NCBI RefSeq assembly: GCF_000516985.1 | Contig: NW_006917091.1 | Coordinates: 2,273,399 to 2,337,398 of the forward strand | DNA length: 64,000 nucleotides | Direction: 5' to 3' | Origin: Pestalotiopsis fici W106-1 | Lineage: Eukaryota > Ascomycota > Sordariomycetes > Amphisphaeriales > Sporocadaceae | Part shown: positions 1 through 11,378 of the stretch, piece after piece | Position numbering within the stretch: position 1 is the first letter of the stretch | Layout: the number at the start of each line of letters is the position of its first letter | Position numbers and translations under genes: made by a program | The notes under the pieces: model-generated | The model's input: only the letters and a program-made list of their open reading frames with translations | Told to the model about the DNA's origin: nothing | Database searches by the model: none

Positions 1-1839
1 AGATCGCCTTATTGGTCTCTCCATTACTCGCTTATGTATCGCCCGCCCGTTGACCTGCATGTGGACTATGGTGGGCGCATACGTGTTGCAGTACTGCATA
101 AATGAAATGAGCCGGCCATGAGACCAAAAGACCTCCCCCCTCCGGCTGGGATCAGCACATGTCTCTGCGGAACCTGAGAATCTCCTCATCTTCCCCAACC
201 TGCATATCCCAAACTCTACATGGGTTTCCGTGTGTCAATGGTCACTCATTTTGGAGGCTATGACTCCCACTTGTGGTCCGTTTGGCAGGCGACCTATTCG
301 TCACCCAGGAGCGGAGACTTGGCTTCTGACATTCCAGCCCAGATGATCGTTGCTAAAGGTGGAGTCGTCTATTAGTCGTGCAGCGAGAAATATCGAGAAA
401 AATCTGTAGCGGCCAGAAGCCGATAGACAGGCGAGCTTGGCGAGACAGGACTATGAAGGCGCGAAAAAAAAAAAAAAAAAAAAAATTTAATGCATACATG
501 CAATTGACTACAGAGATTGTATTATTGGATGTTTACGGGGCCTGCGGAGCCGTGGTGACGGCGTACCCGCCCGGCTATATTCACTTGAGAAATCTGCAGT
601 GTCTGGGGCTGGTATTTATCTCGTTCGACTGAAGCATGGAAGAAGCCTGGTCAGATCAGGTTCCATCTTGACCAATTCCCATCCTCGCCTGCACAGTACA
701 GAGTTATGTAGCTTGTTTCCTACCACTCCTAAATGGGAACAGATGCAACCTGAGCAGCAATCCCAGGATAGTGATAATGACTAGCGGTTGCAGGGCTTTT
801 TACTCTCCTTGGGCGAATTGACATGGTCCAACCCTTCAAATGCAAGAATAAGATGTAGTATACATACCAGTATGAAGCTTGACGCTCAAGTGCTATTCAT
901 ACGCTTGAATTATTCAAATGGATCAACGGCCATGAACAGCGAGAGAGAAAAAAAGTTACGAGGCTCCAAAATGGCGGTGACGCATTTCCCCATCAGGAAA
1001 GGTTGGTCTCAGCTTGGGCCAGACGAATCAGAGCCGCCGACCCCACCACCGAGAAAAAAAAAGTTTGGAGCAAATATCTATTCTAGCAGCGCCGGACCTT
1101 GGACTTGGACGTTTCCCTCCCCTCTTCTCCAGACCATTTACACAATCTATCCCATCAAGACAACGAAGTCGCACGATCCCATCACAGAAACCAAGTCCAG
1201 TCACCCAATACCAAACTTCGTCGAGAATCATGCCTTCGGCCGTCGCTGAGCTGTAAATTCCCACTACGGGACGTGTCGTTTTCCCCTGGCATGTCCCGTA
1301 GTCCGTCAGTTCTCCGAGATATTCAACAACAATCCGACCTCGACGAAGTTGCCCATACAGACTGCCACTGTAAACCAGTGTGTCCCTTCGAAGAAAACAC
1401 GATCCGGACCACCGCTTCACTCCCAGTCTGCAATACACAACAACGACTGCGCATCTGGCCCACTGACCCGGGCTCGCACCACTTTTCAAAGATTTCCACG
1501 GCTCCAGTTGCTCCTGCAAACCATAGTCCCTAGTCCCGCTTCTGGATCCTCTCTCTCTCCCCATATCACCCATCCACACGCCACTCAGCTCCCCCTTCGT
1601 GAACCATTGATATACCACACTACTATACGGCTCACATCGTACTCGACCACACTGCAGCAATCATTTGCAATCGTTTCCTTTCAGTTTTATACACACATCC
1701 TTCAAGGGTAGTAGCTTCCTTTCGAGAGCATTTCAGGCCTCAACACCCGTTTGTCTAGAACTCGACCGACCTCGAGAACATACCCCTGCCCACCCCCTGC
1801 ATAACCCACTCGTATACCTCTTCTGGCTGGAACGACACA
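1..1839. other. intergenic and 5' leader region, no supported gene
   Basis: No open frame here shows a recognisable domain or a convincing splice pattern. A run of 22 A lies at 464-485. The stretch from about 1100 to 1839 is pyrimidine-rich and probably holds the promoter and a long leader of the gene starting at 1840. The 210-residue antisense frame at 1028-1660 is low-complexity and looks like chance. Confidence 0.5.
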
Positions 1840-3674
1840 ATGTCAAAGAACGCACGCCAAAAACCGCCCGTCACCCCTGTCAAGCCGTCAAAGCGTCGGG
1901 CCTCCGACTCTTCGTCGTCGCTCGACAGTTTGTCCGACTTGTCTGATAGCGATGGTTACTCGGCTGTCGGTGGCATCAGTGACTCTGATGAGGATGAGGA
2001 AGATGTGATCGCGGCCGAGGAGAGTCATATTCTCGACGATGATGAACAGGCCATCCCTAGCAATCATGGCTCTCCTTGGCCGTCGACGGAAGAGGCAGCA
2101 GAGGAAGGAGATGATGAGGATGAAGATGACGACTCTGATGATGATGAAGAAGAAGAAGACGAGGACGACGAGGATGACGAAGCTGCTGATCAGACTGAAT
2201 GGGAGGGCTTCATGTCAGAAGGCCACGACGCCACCGACGCATCTATCACAACTCAGGAGGTTACCGAGAGAAGGGTTCGCTTTGCAGGCGTTCCCGATTC
2301 TGACGGCGATACAACAGAGACCGACGATGGCATTGACAGCATATTTCCCGACATTTTTGTCGACCAGAGTTCTCTCGACCCAACGTTTCGTCGTGAGATT
2401 GAGAATGACTATGACAACTCTTCCGATTCTGGTTCTTTCTGGGACCTACACGGCAGTTTGGGGGATGACATGTATATGGGTAACTTGGAGAATGTACCAT
2501 ATACCTCTTTTGAGTCGGATAGTACCCCTGTCGCTACTCCCATGACCAATCATGACCCATCCACCGCCATGTCGACTCCCGTTGCCTCTCCCCAAAAGGA
2601 GGACGACGATGACATGTCTGACGGGTACCAATGTAAGTCACATGCGTCGATACCATTCATAACGCTGCTAATATCGTCTCGGAAGCCGATGGAGAGGATG
2701 GCGGTGACACCACAGACGAGGATGAGGAACCAGCCAAACAACCCTTGCCGCAGCGAACACGTCGTGAGACGCCTAGCCAGTCATCAGACACGGATGTGCT
2801 CTCTTTGATGCGACGCCACCGTGGTAGACCTCGCGTGGGCAGATTCAACCTTGATAGTGACGGGAAGAAACCCATTGCTGTCGTGAACCCTCGGACTGGC
2901 AAGTTGATGATCTTCACCCCTCAACGGCTCAGTCGCCTGGATCTGTCCCCCGAAGCCTTCAATTTCAATTTCGCTCCAGACTTTCTGTTTGCCGAACATG
3001 ACTTCAGCCAGTCATCCTCGATATTAAGTAACTCCGGGAACCTCATGATGGGAGCGATGGTCTCATCGAATACCTTTGGTGATTTCATGAACGGTACACA
3101 GGCTGTTGGCCCTGCGGAGGCTTTCATGCCTCCAGTTAGCGCACTTGAGGATATCTCCGAGGAGGAAGAGTACGATGAATTCGAGGAGGATCATGATGAG
3201 CAGCGTCTCAAGCTCGATGACTTCTTGGATATTGAAGACTTTGATGCCGACCAAGGCACCGGGTTTGATGATGAAGATCAATACTGGACGACTCCCCACC
3301 GCCACGAAACACCAGGAGACGATGTGAACCCGCTTCTGGACCATAGTCATTTACTCAACAATTCACATCTTGCCGGCGCCTTTCGCCGTGATCAGCAAAC
3401 ACATCAGCTGCTGCGGAGTGGCAAGGCAACGCGCGAATCCTTGGCATTTTCGGGACCCCTCCACCACGGTACGCTTCGCGGTATCAAGGATGGTCGAATT
3501 CCCAGCACCAACATTCCTATCTCGCCAATGCGCAAGCACAAGCGCAACATGTCGGATGCCGCCAGCAGTCCCCTGGCGGGCGCTTCGCAAAAGCGAAAAT
3601 CGTCGTCTGGGCAATACTTTGGTCACAAAAGGCAACGGAGTATCCCCGATGTGGAGTTACTTACGTTGCAATGA
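1840..3674 (+). CDS. acidic low-complexity protein of unknown function
   Basis: Two exons, 1840-2632 and 2686-3674, give about 593 residues. The 53-nt intron starts GTAAGT, and removing it restores frame exactly. The N-terminal third is Ser-rich and then very acidic, with long Asp/Glu runs around residues 85-115. Further acidic patches follow. The middle carries a more ordered basic stretch (PRTGKLMIFTP near residue 310) and the C-terminus is basic (KHKRNMSD, SQKRKSSS). No signal peptide, membrane segment or catalytic motif is visible. The composition suggests a nuclear or chromatin-associated, partly disordered protein, but that is inference. I do not recognise a named family. Start chosen as the first ATG of the long frame. 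Confidence 0.8.
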
Positions 3675-4457
3675 GTCCATTGTCCTCTCATTCGCCATTT
3701 TCTAATACGCTTATGGACGGCATGACCTGAAAATAGTCATCCCTGGCCAAATATTATTTCATATTACTGTTATTCGTCTCTTTTCACGTGATGATCTTTC
3801 TCTCTATCTCTCTTTCCTTATCGTGCGTGGCAGTCTTAGACTTGGTCCGTGGTGGACTAGACAAAACATATGCTTGGCTGATGCCGTGACCCAACCGCCT
3901 AGCTGGTAAAACAAAAAGTGGTTTCCTTGGGATAATGCAGGAGCCAATGATAGCGTTGATTTTAATGAATTCAATGGTCTGGTCGTCTATTTTAGCGACC
4001 AAGCTTAGCTGAAGAACAAGACGCAGACCAGCGACACCTATCTGCTTGGGTAGGAAATCAATTCCTTCCGGCAGAAAACGCGTGTCTTGCGTGTCTTGTT
4101 TATGTTGTAACTGCGTGGAGTCATGGATCAATTTCATAGCACAATGAGAACGTTCATATTTGAGGCTATATCCATATTTCAAATGTGTCAAGACGGATCG
4201 TGTTTTCATGTGATAGGAATAAAGTAGACAGGAATATCAACACGGCCCTGTGTAGCATGTAACTATCTCCCATGTACTATCTGGGAGCCGCTGCACTTTC
4301 GTTGTACGAAGAGCTTTTGCAATTTGTCATTTGTCGGTATACAATAGACACGTGAAAGGAAGCGTCTTATATTACTACAATCACGGAACAAGTTCTCGTC
4401 CAGGCTTCACAGTGTGTAATATTATTATATTTTTGGCGAAACATAATATCACTCACT
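3675..4457. other. intergenic, convergent 3' regions
   Basis: Holds the 3' flanks of the convergent genes on both sides. The 141-residue minus-strand frame at 3784-4209 has no domain and no upstream exon support. I see no RNA gene or repeat. Confidence 0.5.
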
Positions 4458-7256
4458 CTAAAAGGGGAGATTTGACTTGGGTGGCCACTCACCGGGATCC
4501 TCGAAGCGACACTCAAAGTGATGGCCACCAGAGCCTACGGTCAAGCCGTCGTGCTGGCCCTTCTTGTCAGCGTCAGGCAGCACTACGACAGCTGTCGAGT
4601 TGGCTGGAACAGTGAGATCCATGACAAACTTCTTTCCCTTGGTTCCCCCAAGTTCGACCACCTGCCATTCGCATCGAACCCACCCATATCCGCTCAAGTA
4701 CTCCGTCTTGGCGCTTGTCACATCGCCGCCTGGGCGTGGCTGGACGCGGAACGACTTCCAACCAACTCTACCCTTCTGGTCTTCGGCCAGAGCGAGTCCA
4801 CCTATCGTCTCATGCATCCAGGCCGCGACACTGCCCAGGGCATAGTGGTTGAAGCTCGTCATCTCGCCCGGGTTGATCTCGCCCGAGGGTAGCATACTAT
4901 CCCATCGCTCCCACGTGGTCGTGGCGCCCATCTTGACGGGGTACAGCCACGAGGGACACTCGTCGGTCAGGATCATCTTGTACGCGTACTGCAGGTTCGA
5001 TTCTTCCTTCGTGCCCCCCGGGAGATCCAGCGACAGCGCCGGCAGGATGGCATTGGTGCCCGCAAAGCCTGTGCTGACTTTAAACTGGGCGGCCTTGACC
5101 CATTTGGCCAGTCGTGCCGCCGCGAGCGCCCGCCCGGCCTGGTCTCCTTGCTCGTGCAGGTTAAAGACGAGGGTCAGGGCCAAGGCCGTCTGTGTATCTC
5201 CGACAACGAGGCCGGAGCCGGCAATGTACTTGTATCGAAACGCCTGGGCAAGCTTTTCCGCCTCTGCCTCAAAACGGGCCTTGTCTTTGCTATTGTCGAG
5301 GACATCGGCGATTCGCGCCATAGTTCTGGTGATATGAACCAGATACGCATCGGATACCAAGGTACTATCTGTCGTGGCCAATGCCGGGTTGTCTGGGGGT
5401 GCCGAAGGGTCGAGCCAGTCCCCGAGCTTCCACACCTCCGTATCCCAGAGCCCGTCGTGGTCGCGAGGAAGAACCTTCAGATGGTCTAGCATACCGTCGT
5501 AGCACTCTCGGAGGGGCAAGTCATCGCCGGTCCATTGGTATAGTGCCCACGGCAGCAAAATCACGACGTCGTCCCAGATGGCGTGCGACTCGTGAGGCCA
5601 CGGGCCGTTTGGCATGACGTCTGGAATGACAAACGGCACAACGCCGCCGGCCTGTTTTTGGTCTGCAATGAGATCACGAAGCCAGTTGCCGAGGAAGCCT
5701 GCGCCGTCGTAGAGGAAACTGGCCGTGGGGCCAAATACTTGGATATCGCCCGTCCATCCCAGCCGCTCGTCACGCTGAGGACAGTCGGAGGGGATGGAGA
5801 GGAAGTTTGAGCGCAACGACCAAGTCACATTGGAGTGAAGTTGGTTCAGCGGCGCGCTGGAACACTCAAAGTGCCCAGTACGAAGCATGGAATTATGCAT
5901 GACGGCAGCCGAGATCGATTCCAATGTCAATGGCTCCGTAGCGTCAGACGGTGACCACCCGCTCATCTCCACATACCGAAAGCCATGAAAGGTGAATTGA
6001 GGAGAATAGTCTTTCAGGATATTGTCTGAAAAGGTGATACGATCTGTGGCTTTTGCGCATCGTAGGGGACGAACTCCAAGCTCACCGTTCTCTAGAACCT
6101 CGGCGTGTTTGATTGTAAGTAAATGCCCCGAAGGTCGGCTCAGGGAGTGGATTCGAATCTTGCCCACCAAGTTTTGGCCAAAGTCGATGAGGATCTTGCC
6201 AGTAGGGGACTCTGAGATGCTGACCGGCTTGACTAATTGGTTGACCTTTACCGGGGGACACGGTGATGCCAGGAGCGTCGTTTCCGGGAATTGGAGTTTC
6301 TTGACTGCTTGCCAGTCTGAAGACTTTTGCTCTTGGGATGAAATCTTTGTCCAATCTTGGTAATCTTGGCGCATGTCGTATTCTTCTCCGTCATAGATTC
6401 CGCTCGACAGGATCGGAGATTCCTTCCACTCCCATTTGTCGTCCGTTTGTACCAGAATTTGCCCTGAGCCCTTCTCTGGACCAACTTCCAATTGAGCGAG
6501 TGCTCCAATCTCTTCTCCATAGAAGCATGTAACCCCCTCACCCCAGACAATGCGGCCAGCATACCAACCTTCGCCGACCTCAATGGCAAGGGTGTTGTCT
6601 TGCCCAGCCTGGAGAAGGTCGCCTACATCATATACTTGGTACTGTAGTCTGTGACGATATGACGTCCAGCCTGGAGCCATGTGCTCCTCACCAATTCTGG
6701 TGCCATTGATATAGACTACGTACACACCCAGCGCGGTAATATAGAGCCTCGACCGGGCGGGTTTCGAGTCCAGTCTGAAAGTCTTGCGCAATCTGATGGG
6801 TCGAAAGTACTCTACACGCTTGCCACCCACGGGCAAAGCGGTTCGCTTCGAGCTTGTGATGAAATGGGCCGACCAGTCTTTTCGTTCCAGCAGGCCGGTC
6901 TCGACAGAAGCCCAGTCGGACCATTCCGTCGGCGTTGCTTGTCCCTCGGTGGAAGCCGCTTCAGTGCTGCTCACACCAAATGCTCTGACTCGTACACTTG
7001 CGGCATCCCGAGAAGTCAATGGTGAATCTGGCCATGGTACCAAGATGTTACTATCACTATCTGACTTGAATGGCTTGGTCTCGGAAGAGTTTTTGCGCTT
7101 GACTTCAACCTCGTAAGACGTCTGGAGCCAGTTCTTTACAAGCGACGCAGACTTTGATTCATACCGCCATGAGATACGTGGACGAGTTTCGTTGACGCCG
7201 AGACCAGTTGGATGATGTTCGAACCGGATGTCCGTCAACGATGGTGCGTTCGCCAT
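4458..7256 (-). CDS. GH78 alpha-L-rhamnosidase, intracellular type
   Basis: Single uninterrupted exon of 932 residues, the normal length for bacterial-type GH78 enzymes that remove terminal alpha-L-rhamnose from plant glycosides or pectin-derived oligosaccharides. The order fits the family: an N-terminal Ig-like region (about 1-130), a carbohydrate-binding beta-sandwich (about 150-300), then the (alpha/alpha)6 catalytic barrel with the family hallmark SDCPQRDERLGWTGD at about 490-504, and a C-terminal beta domain ending near residue 930. The acidic residues of the hallmark and the downstream Glu/Asp positions (WDTEVWKLGDW near 604-614) match the catalytic region. No signal peptide is seen, so it probably acts in the cytoplasm on imported substrates. 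It lies 657 bp downstream of, and co-oriented with, the GH31 gene, suggesting a shared catabolic role (inference). Confidence 0.93.
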   Translation of the reverse strand: MANAPSLTDIRFEHHPTGLGVNETRPRISWRYESKSASLVKNWLQTSYEVEVKRKNSSETKPFKSDSDSNILVPWPDSPLTSRDAASVRVRAFGVSSTEAASTEGQATPTEWSDWASVETGLLERKDWSAHFITSSKRTALPVGGKRVEYFRPIRLRKTFRLDSKPARSRLYITALGVYVVYINGTRIGEEHMAPGWTSYRHRLQYQVYDVGDLLQAGQDNTLAIEVGEGWYAGRIVWGEGVTCFYGEEIGALAQLEVGPEKGSGQILVQTDDKWEWKESPILSSGIYDGEEYDMRQDYQDWTKISSQEQKSSDWQAVKKLQFPETTLLASPCPPVKVNQLVKPVSISESPTGKILIDFGQNLVGKIRIHSLSRPSGHLLTIKHAEVLENGELGVRPLRCAKATDRITFSDNILKDYSPQFTFHGFRYVEMSGWSPSDATEPLTLESISAAVMHNSMLRTGHFECSSAPLNQLHSNVTWSLRSNFLSIPSDCPQRDERLGWTGDIQVFGPTASFLYDGAGFLGNWLRDLIADQKQAGGVVPFVIPDVMPNGPWPHESHAIWDDVVILLPWALYQWTGDDLPLRECYDGMLDHLKVLPRDHDGLWDTEVWKLGDWLDPSAPPDNPALATTDSTLVSDAYLVHITRTMARIADVLDNSKDKARFEAEAEKLAQAFRYKYIAGSGLVVGDTQTALALTLVFNLHEQGDQAGRALAAARLAKWVKAAQFKVSTGFAGTNAILPALSLDLPGGTKEESNLQYAYKMILTDECPSWLYPVKMGATTTWERWDSMLPSGEINPGEMTSFNHYALGSVAAWMHETIGGLALAEDQKGRVGWKSFRVQPRPGGDVTSAKTEYLSGYGWVRCEWQVVELGGTKGKKFVMDLTVPANSTAVVVLPDADKKGQHDGLTVGSGGHHFECRFEDPGEWPPKSNLPF

Positions 7257-7913
7257 CTTGGAGTTCCTTGGGGAAGTTTGACAAAATATTGCTACCGATC
7301 AATACCGTGCCTCAAGCTCGCTCCTCTTTGTAGATGGATCGACTTGGGGGGTAATAAGAAGTCAATTTGCTGTAACAAGAGACAAGAGCAATATTGCCTT
7401 GCTGAACTCGTCTGTCGGCGGGATCATTGCCCGACTAGTGGGAAGGGGCCGATGGTTCTGGACGCGGGGCCCCCCAAATAGTAGGTATGGAGTCAGTCAA
7501 TCATGTTGGAGAGCCGGAAAGACTTCGGCTGGTTAACAAGATGCATTGGCAGAAGGACTGCACATGATGCCCAGGCCTGGAGATTTGCTTATTCCCTGCT
7601 TGATCTATCCCATGGTCTGACAACATTCTGCAAGTGTCGCGGAACTGGCTCAACTTCGGTTGCTCGAGAAGCACTAGACCGTCTGGAATGGATCAGCTGG
7701 TTCAAACTTCTACTTATAGCGGGGGGGAGACTCTGAGCGGGGAGACGTTCAATGTGGGCACTCGGTGAATCGTAGACCGAGATGGACAACTTTAAGCATA
7801 GTTCACCATGGCAGCGTGGAGATGGCACTGTAGATGATATCCATAAAGAAGCATGTGGCTAGAGCTTGGATTACAGCACAGACATGGGCTCACAATATGG
7901 AAGAGCTCGGATC
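7257..7913. other. intergenic between GH31 and GH78 genes
   Basis: Presumed 3' flank of the alpha-xylosidase gene and promoter of the rhamnosidase gene, both read on the minus strand. Small frames here show no conserved domain. No clear TATA box was found directly upstream of 7256. Confidence 0.5.
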
Positions 7914-9973
7914 TCAAGCTCTCTCGAAAACAGGCATATAGTCCAGTGGGGCGTCTACAGTCACGACATCCCCACCCCTCAGAACTTCACCCTCTAGCTT
8001 CCCCTGCTTCGAAAGCCTCCTCCAGTCTGCGCCATTGGGCAATCGTATCTCCCTCTGTCGCTGTCCAGGCTTGAGAATGGGAGCGACAAGGTACTTTGAT
8101 CCAAACATGTACTCCTCAGTGCTCTTCCAAGCCTGGGGGTCGCGCGGGAACTCGTAAAACACGGGGCGGATCACAGGATCACCATGCACATGCGCCTCGT
8201 GCATGACTTCCCGAACATAGCTGCGAAGGGTCTCGCGTAGAGCTAGATACGTCTTGCAGATTTCGTATACCTCGTCACCATAGGACCAAACCTCGTTGGG
8301 AGCCCCGGAAAGACACCAGCTGCCGCCAGTATCGCCGTGTCTGGGCTGCTTGGGCTCTCGATCGCCATGGAGACGGAAGACTGGACAGAAAGCCCCCCAT
8401 TGGAACCAGCGCACAAGGAGCTCGCGGAAGGCCGGGTCTTTGGGATCGCCACCGTGGAAGCCGCCAATGTCTGTCGTCCACCACGAGATGCCAGCCAGTC
8501 CTGCGTTCAGGCCGGCGGCCAGCTGACTGCGGAAACTGGACCACGAACTCGCCACGTCGCCAGACCACAGCAATGCTCCGTACTTCTGGCTGCCGGCCCA
8601 GGCGCATCGAACAAGATTGAGAATCTTGTCTTGGCCAGCTTCCTTCATCCCTTCGTAGAAGCCCTGCGAGTACCGGACGGGGTAAGAGTTGCCAATCATC
8701 AGGTTGGGTCCGGCATGGTATCTGTAAATATCAAAGTCGTAGACTGTGTACTCGGGCTCGGCCTCGTCCAGCCAAAAGATGCGGACACCCTTGTCGTAGT
8801 AATTGGCCTTGGCCTTGTTCCACACGTACTTTCTGGCAGCCGGGTTCGTTGGGTCGAAATGGATGCAGTTGCCCGTGCCAAAGTCCATGGAAATGCGCCA
8901 GCCACGGTCTTGACGGACAAGCAAGCCCTTGGCAAGCATCTCGTCATAGTTTTCAGATCTTCTATCGACTGTTGGCCATACTGATACCATGAGCTCGATG
9001 CCAAGGGACTTGAGCTCACTAATCATTGAGTCTTGTAGGGAATCATGAGCACATTGAAAAAACCGGCAGCGGGTGGGAGCAACATACCGGGATCGGGCCA
9101 GAATGTAGGGTCAAACTTCCACTCTCCCTCCTTGGGCCAATGAAAGAAGTCGACCACGAGCACGTCCATGGGCAGACCTCGGCGCTTGTGTTCTCGAGCC
9201 ACTTCGAGCAGCTCTTCCTGGGTTTGGTATCTCAATTTGCATTGCCAGAAGCCCAGGCCATACTCGGGCATCTCAGGAACGGTACCGACTGCTTTGCCGT
9301 ATGCTCGAACAATCTCTGCCGGCGTATCCCCAGCCACGACCCAGTAGTCTAAGACGCGTGTCGAGAGCGCCTCAAAAGTTGTAACGTTTTTGCCAAACAC
9401 TGCTCGGCCGACGGCAGGATTGTTCCACAAGAAGCCGTAGCCGCGCGAGGAGACGGCAAACGGGATCGAGGCCTGCGAGTTTCTCTGAGCCAGCTCCAGG
9501 TCCACGCCCTTGAGATCCAGACATGGCTGCTGGTACTGGCCCATGCCAAAGATCTGCTCATCGGCATCGGCCTCGAATCTGGCTCTCAAATGCCACGAGT
9601 CCGAGCCAAGCCTCGGCTGGAATTCGCGGGCTGAGATGTTGAGTGAGCTGCACTTGGGATCTTTTCTGTCGACATGCGTACGGCTATACTCTTCCAACAG
9701 AACCTTGCCGGTGTCGTCTGCAATAGCCAATACACCGTACTGAGATACCGTTGCAGAAATTTTGCCATTCCTTATGGAGGCTTGATCATCGTTGATCTGG
9801 ATAGAGACATTATTCTGTTCTGGCAGCGGCTCCGTCAACGCCCAATCCTCTGTGGGCAAGGACGCTTCGTGAGTGGCTCTAATGCGTAATGCGTTGGGAC
9901 CCCATGCTTCGATTCTGAGAATTTCGGAATCGTATAGGTAGACCAGACTTGTTTTTTCGGGAGTTGTGAACAT
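7914..9973 (-). CDS. GH31 alpha-xylosidase (alpha-glucosidase superfamily), intracellular type
   Basis: Two exons, 9973-9088 and 9031-7914, separated by a 56-nt GTATGT...AAG intron; the junction reads FWPDP|DSMISEL in perfect frame. The product is about 667 residues. The GH31 barrel is clear: YGLGFWQCKLRY and the FFHWP segment before the splice, nucleophile Asp about 384 in IFWLDEAEPE, proposed acid/base Asp about 454 in LLWSGDVASSW, and the substrate-pocket segment ISWWTTDIGGF. The WLDEAEPE form is the one seen in alpha-xylosidases (XylS/Xyl31-like) rather than in starch alpha-glucosidases. This points to release of alpha-xylose, for example from xyloglucan oligosaccharides. No signal peptide. 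The first in-frame ATG at 9973 is chosen; a frame extension to 10003 begins with TTG. Confidence 0.92.
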
Positions 9974-10052
9974 TTTGCAAAACTTCTTGGATTCTGCCAA
10001 CAAATTGGTGGTATGGTGTCCTGTGATATACCAATGACTAGCAAGTACACTA

Positions 10053-10062
10053 CTATATATAG
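10053..10062 (-). promoter_or_regulatory. TATA-like box of the GH31 gene
   Basis: On the minus strand CTATATATAG lies 80 nt upstream of the chosen ATG at 9973, a usual place for a fungal TATA element. It supports the short start over the TTG-initiated extension. No binding site for a specific regulator was identified. Confidence 0.45.
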
Positions 10063-10695
10063 ATGGATATGATGCAAGACAATTTGACGTGTGTCACCAA
10101 TGCAAGTGCAGTGCGGAGAGCCTCGAGTTGTAGATATCAGTCGAATCCTTGAGTCGATGTAGTGTGACCATGTCCCTGCCCAAACTCCAGAGTGCTAATC
10201 ATGTAAAAAATGTCACTTGGTTTCGGGCATGTCTACCATTTCGCTGCCAAATTTCGCACGAATCGCATTGCTGAACACGGGCGTCTATGCTTGCTTGACC
10301 CGCCGCTGGGCACAAATGCAGACCATGATCTACTTTGTACTTGCTGTTCAGCCTAATAACATGTGCAGAAACCGATCGCTTCGGGTAAAGTTTTCATTGA
10401 TTGAAAGGTACATGGTCACTTTGGCGAAGCAACAGAATTATCAGAGTCGAGCACGATCCCAGGGCTAGAAGTTGATATTACTCTCTATAGTACCTACAGA
10501 GTACCAGCTAGTCCTTTGCAGCACTAAAAGGGTGGGACCTCCAGACATACTAACCTAGAGAACTTTATCCCCTTGAACGGGTGACCACCAAGGAACGACA
10601 TTCTCTGCGAGGATCGTCAAAGATACATACGATACAAGAAAATTCAATCTCTCCTATGAATTAGCAAAAAATTAGACGCTGTCATAGCAAAAAGT

Positions 10696-10767
10696 CGACG
10701 AGGCAGGGACTCGAACCCTGAATCTCTACCACCGGAAAGTAGCGCCTTACCATTAGGCCACCCCGCC
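10696..10767 (-). tRNA. tRNA-Arg(CCG)
   Basis: 72-nt cloverleaf without intron. The acceptor stem pairs 10761-10767 with 10697-10703 (two G-U pairs) and the discriminator base is G. The anticodon stem CTACT/GGTAG encloses loop TTCCGGT, giving anticodon CCG (reads CGG, Arg). The T arm CAGGG-TTCGAGT-CCCTG is perfect. Internal A and B boxes are therefore intact. Confidence 0.93.
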
Positions 10768-11378
10768 GTGGACAGTAGTTGTCATGGTTGACTTAACCAC
10801 TTGTGGAAAAGTTATGCTTAAAGCAGGTCATAATTAATAGAGTATGGTATCCACCACTCGAGTTATATCTGCATTTTCGTTGTGGGGAGTTCATAAATAC
10901 GTCTACAAAAGTAGACCTGGTCTCGAATTCGATTTGTAAAAGGCGCTCAACCTTCACCTCTTTATTCTTTTTCTTGTCCTTTTAGACTGTTGCTTCTGTA
11001 TCGGGGGAATCATGGGAGGATCCGAAACTTTATTTCGATACATACCTAGCAGGTCATGCAACCTGTCTGTCTCTTCCTGTGTAATCCATGTCGACATGTT
11101 TTGCAACGGTTCCTTGATCCAGTACTGCCTTTGTCTCCTGGGGTGTTCCATGTAGACTCGCGAATATCAAAGGCTATCTGGACAACATATCTGAAATTTG
11201 AATATGTAGAAGCTGGTCGGTTTGTTTTCTTCACCCGACATCATGTCGCTGACACAACCATGGTACAAGAACATCACATCAAGGGCTACTACAAATGCTA
11301 ATAAAAACAGAAAGTAACAGAGAAAATAGCAAGTAACAGAGATCAAGTCCTTCAGGTTTGATAGGGATCTTGTCTCGT
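10768..11378. other. intergenic, nothing recognised
   Basis: Short frames on both strands lack domain signals. The tRNA-proximal part is AT-rich. The stretch 9974-10695 on the other side of the tRNA is likewise empty apart from the GH31 promoter. Confidence 0.5.

Noticed and set aside
1028..1660. 210-residue minus-strand frame upstream of the acidic-protein gene
   Set aside because: Low-complexity, no domain, opposite the pyrimidine-rich leader of the next gene; probably chance.
3784..4209. 141-residue minus-strand frame between convergent genes
   Set aside because: No recognisable domain, signal or splice support.
10541..10620. 5S rRNA-like word (GGGTGACCACC)
   Set aside because: The surrounding sequence lacks the other 5S blocks; a short match is likely chance.
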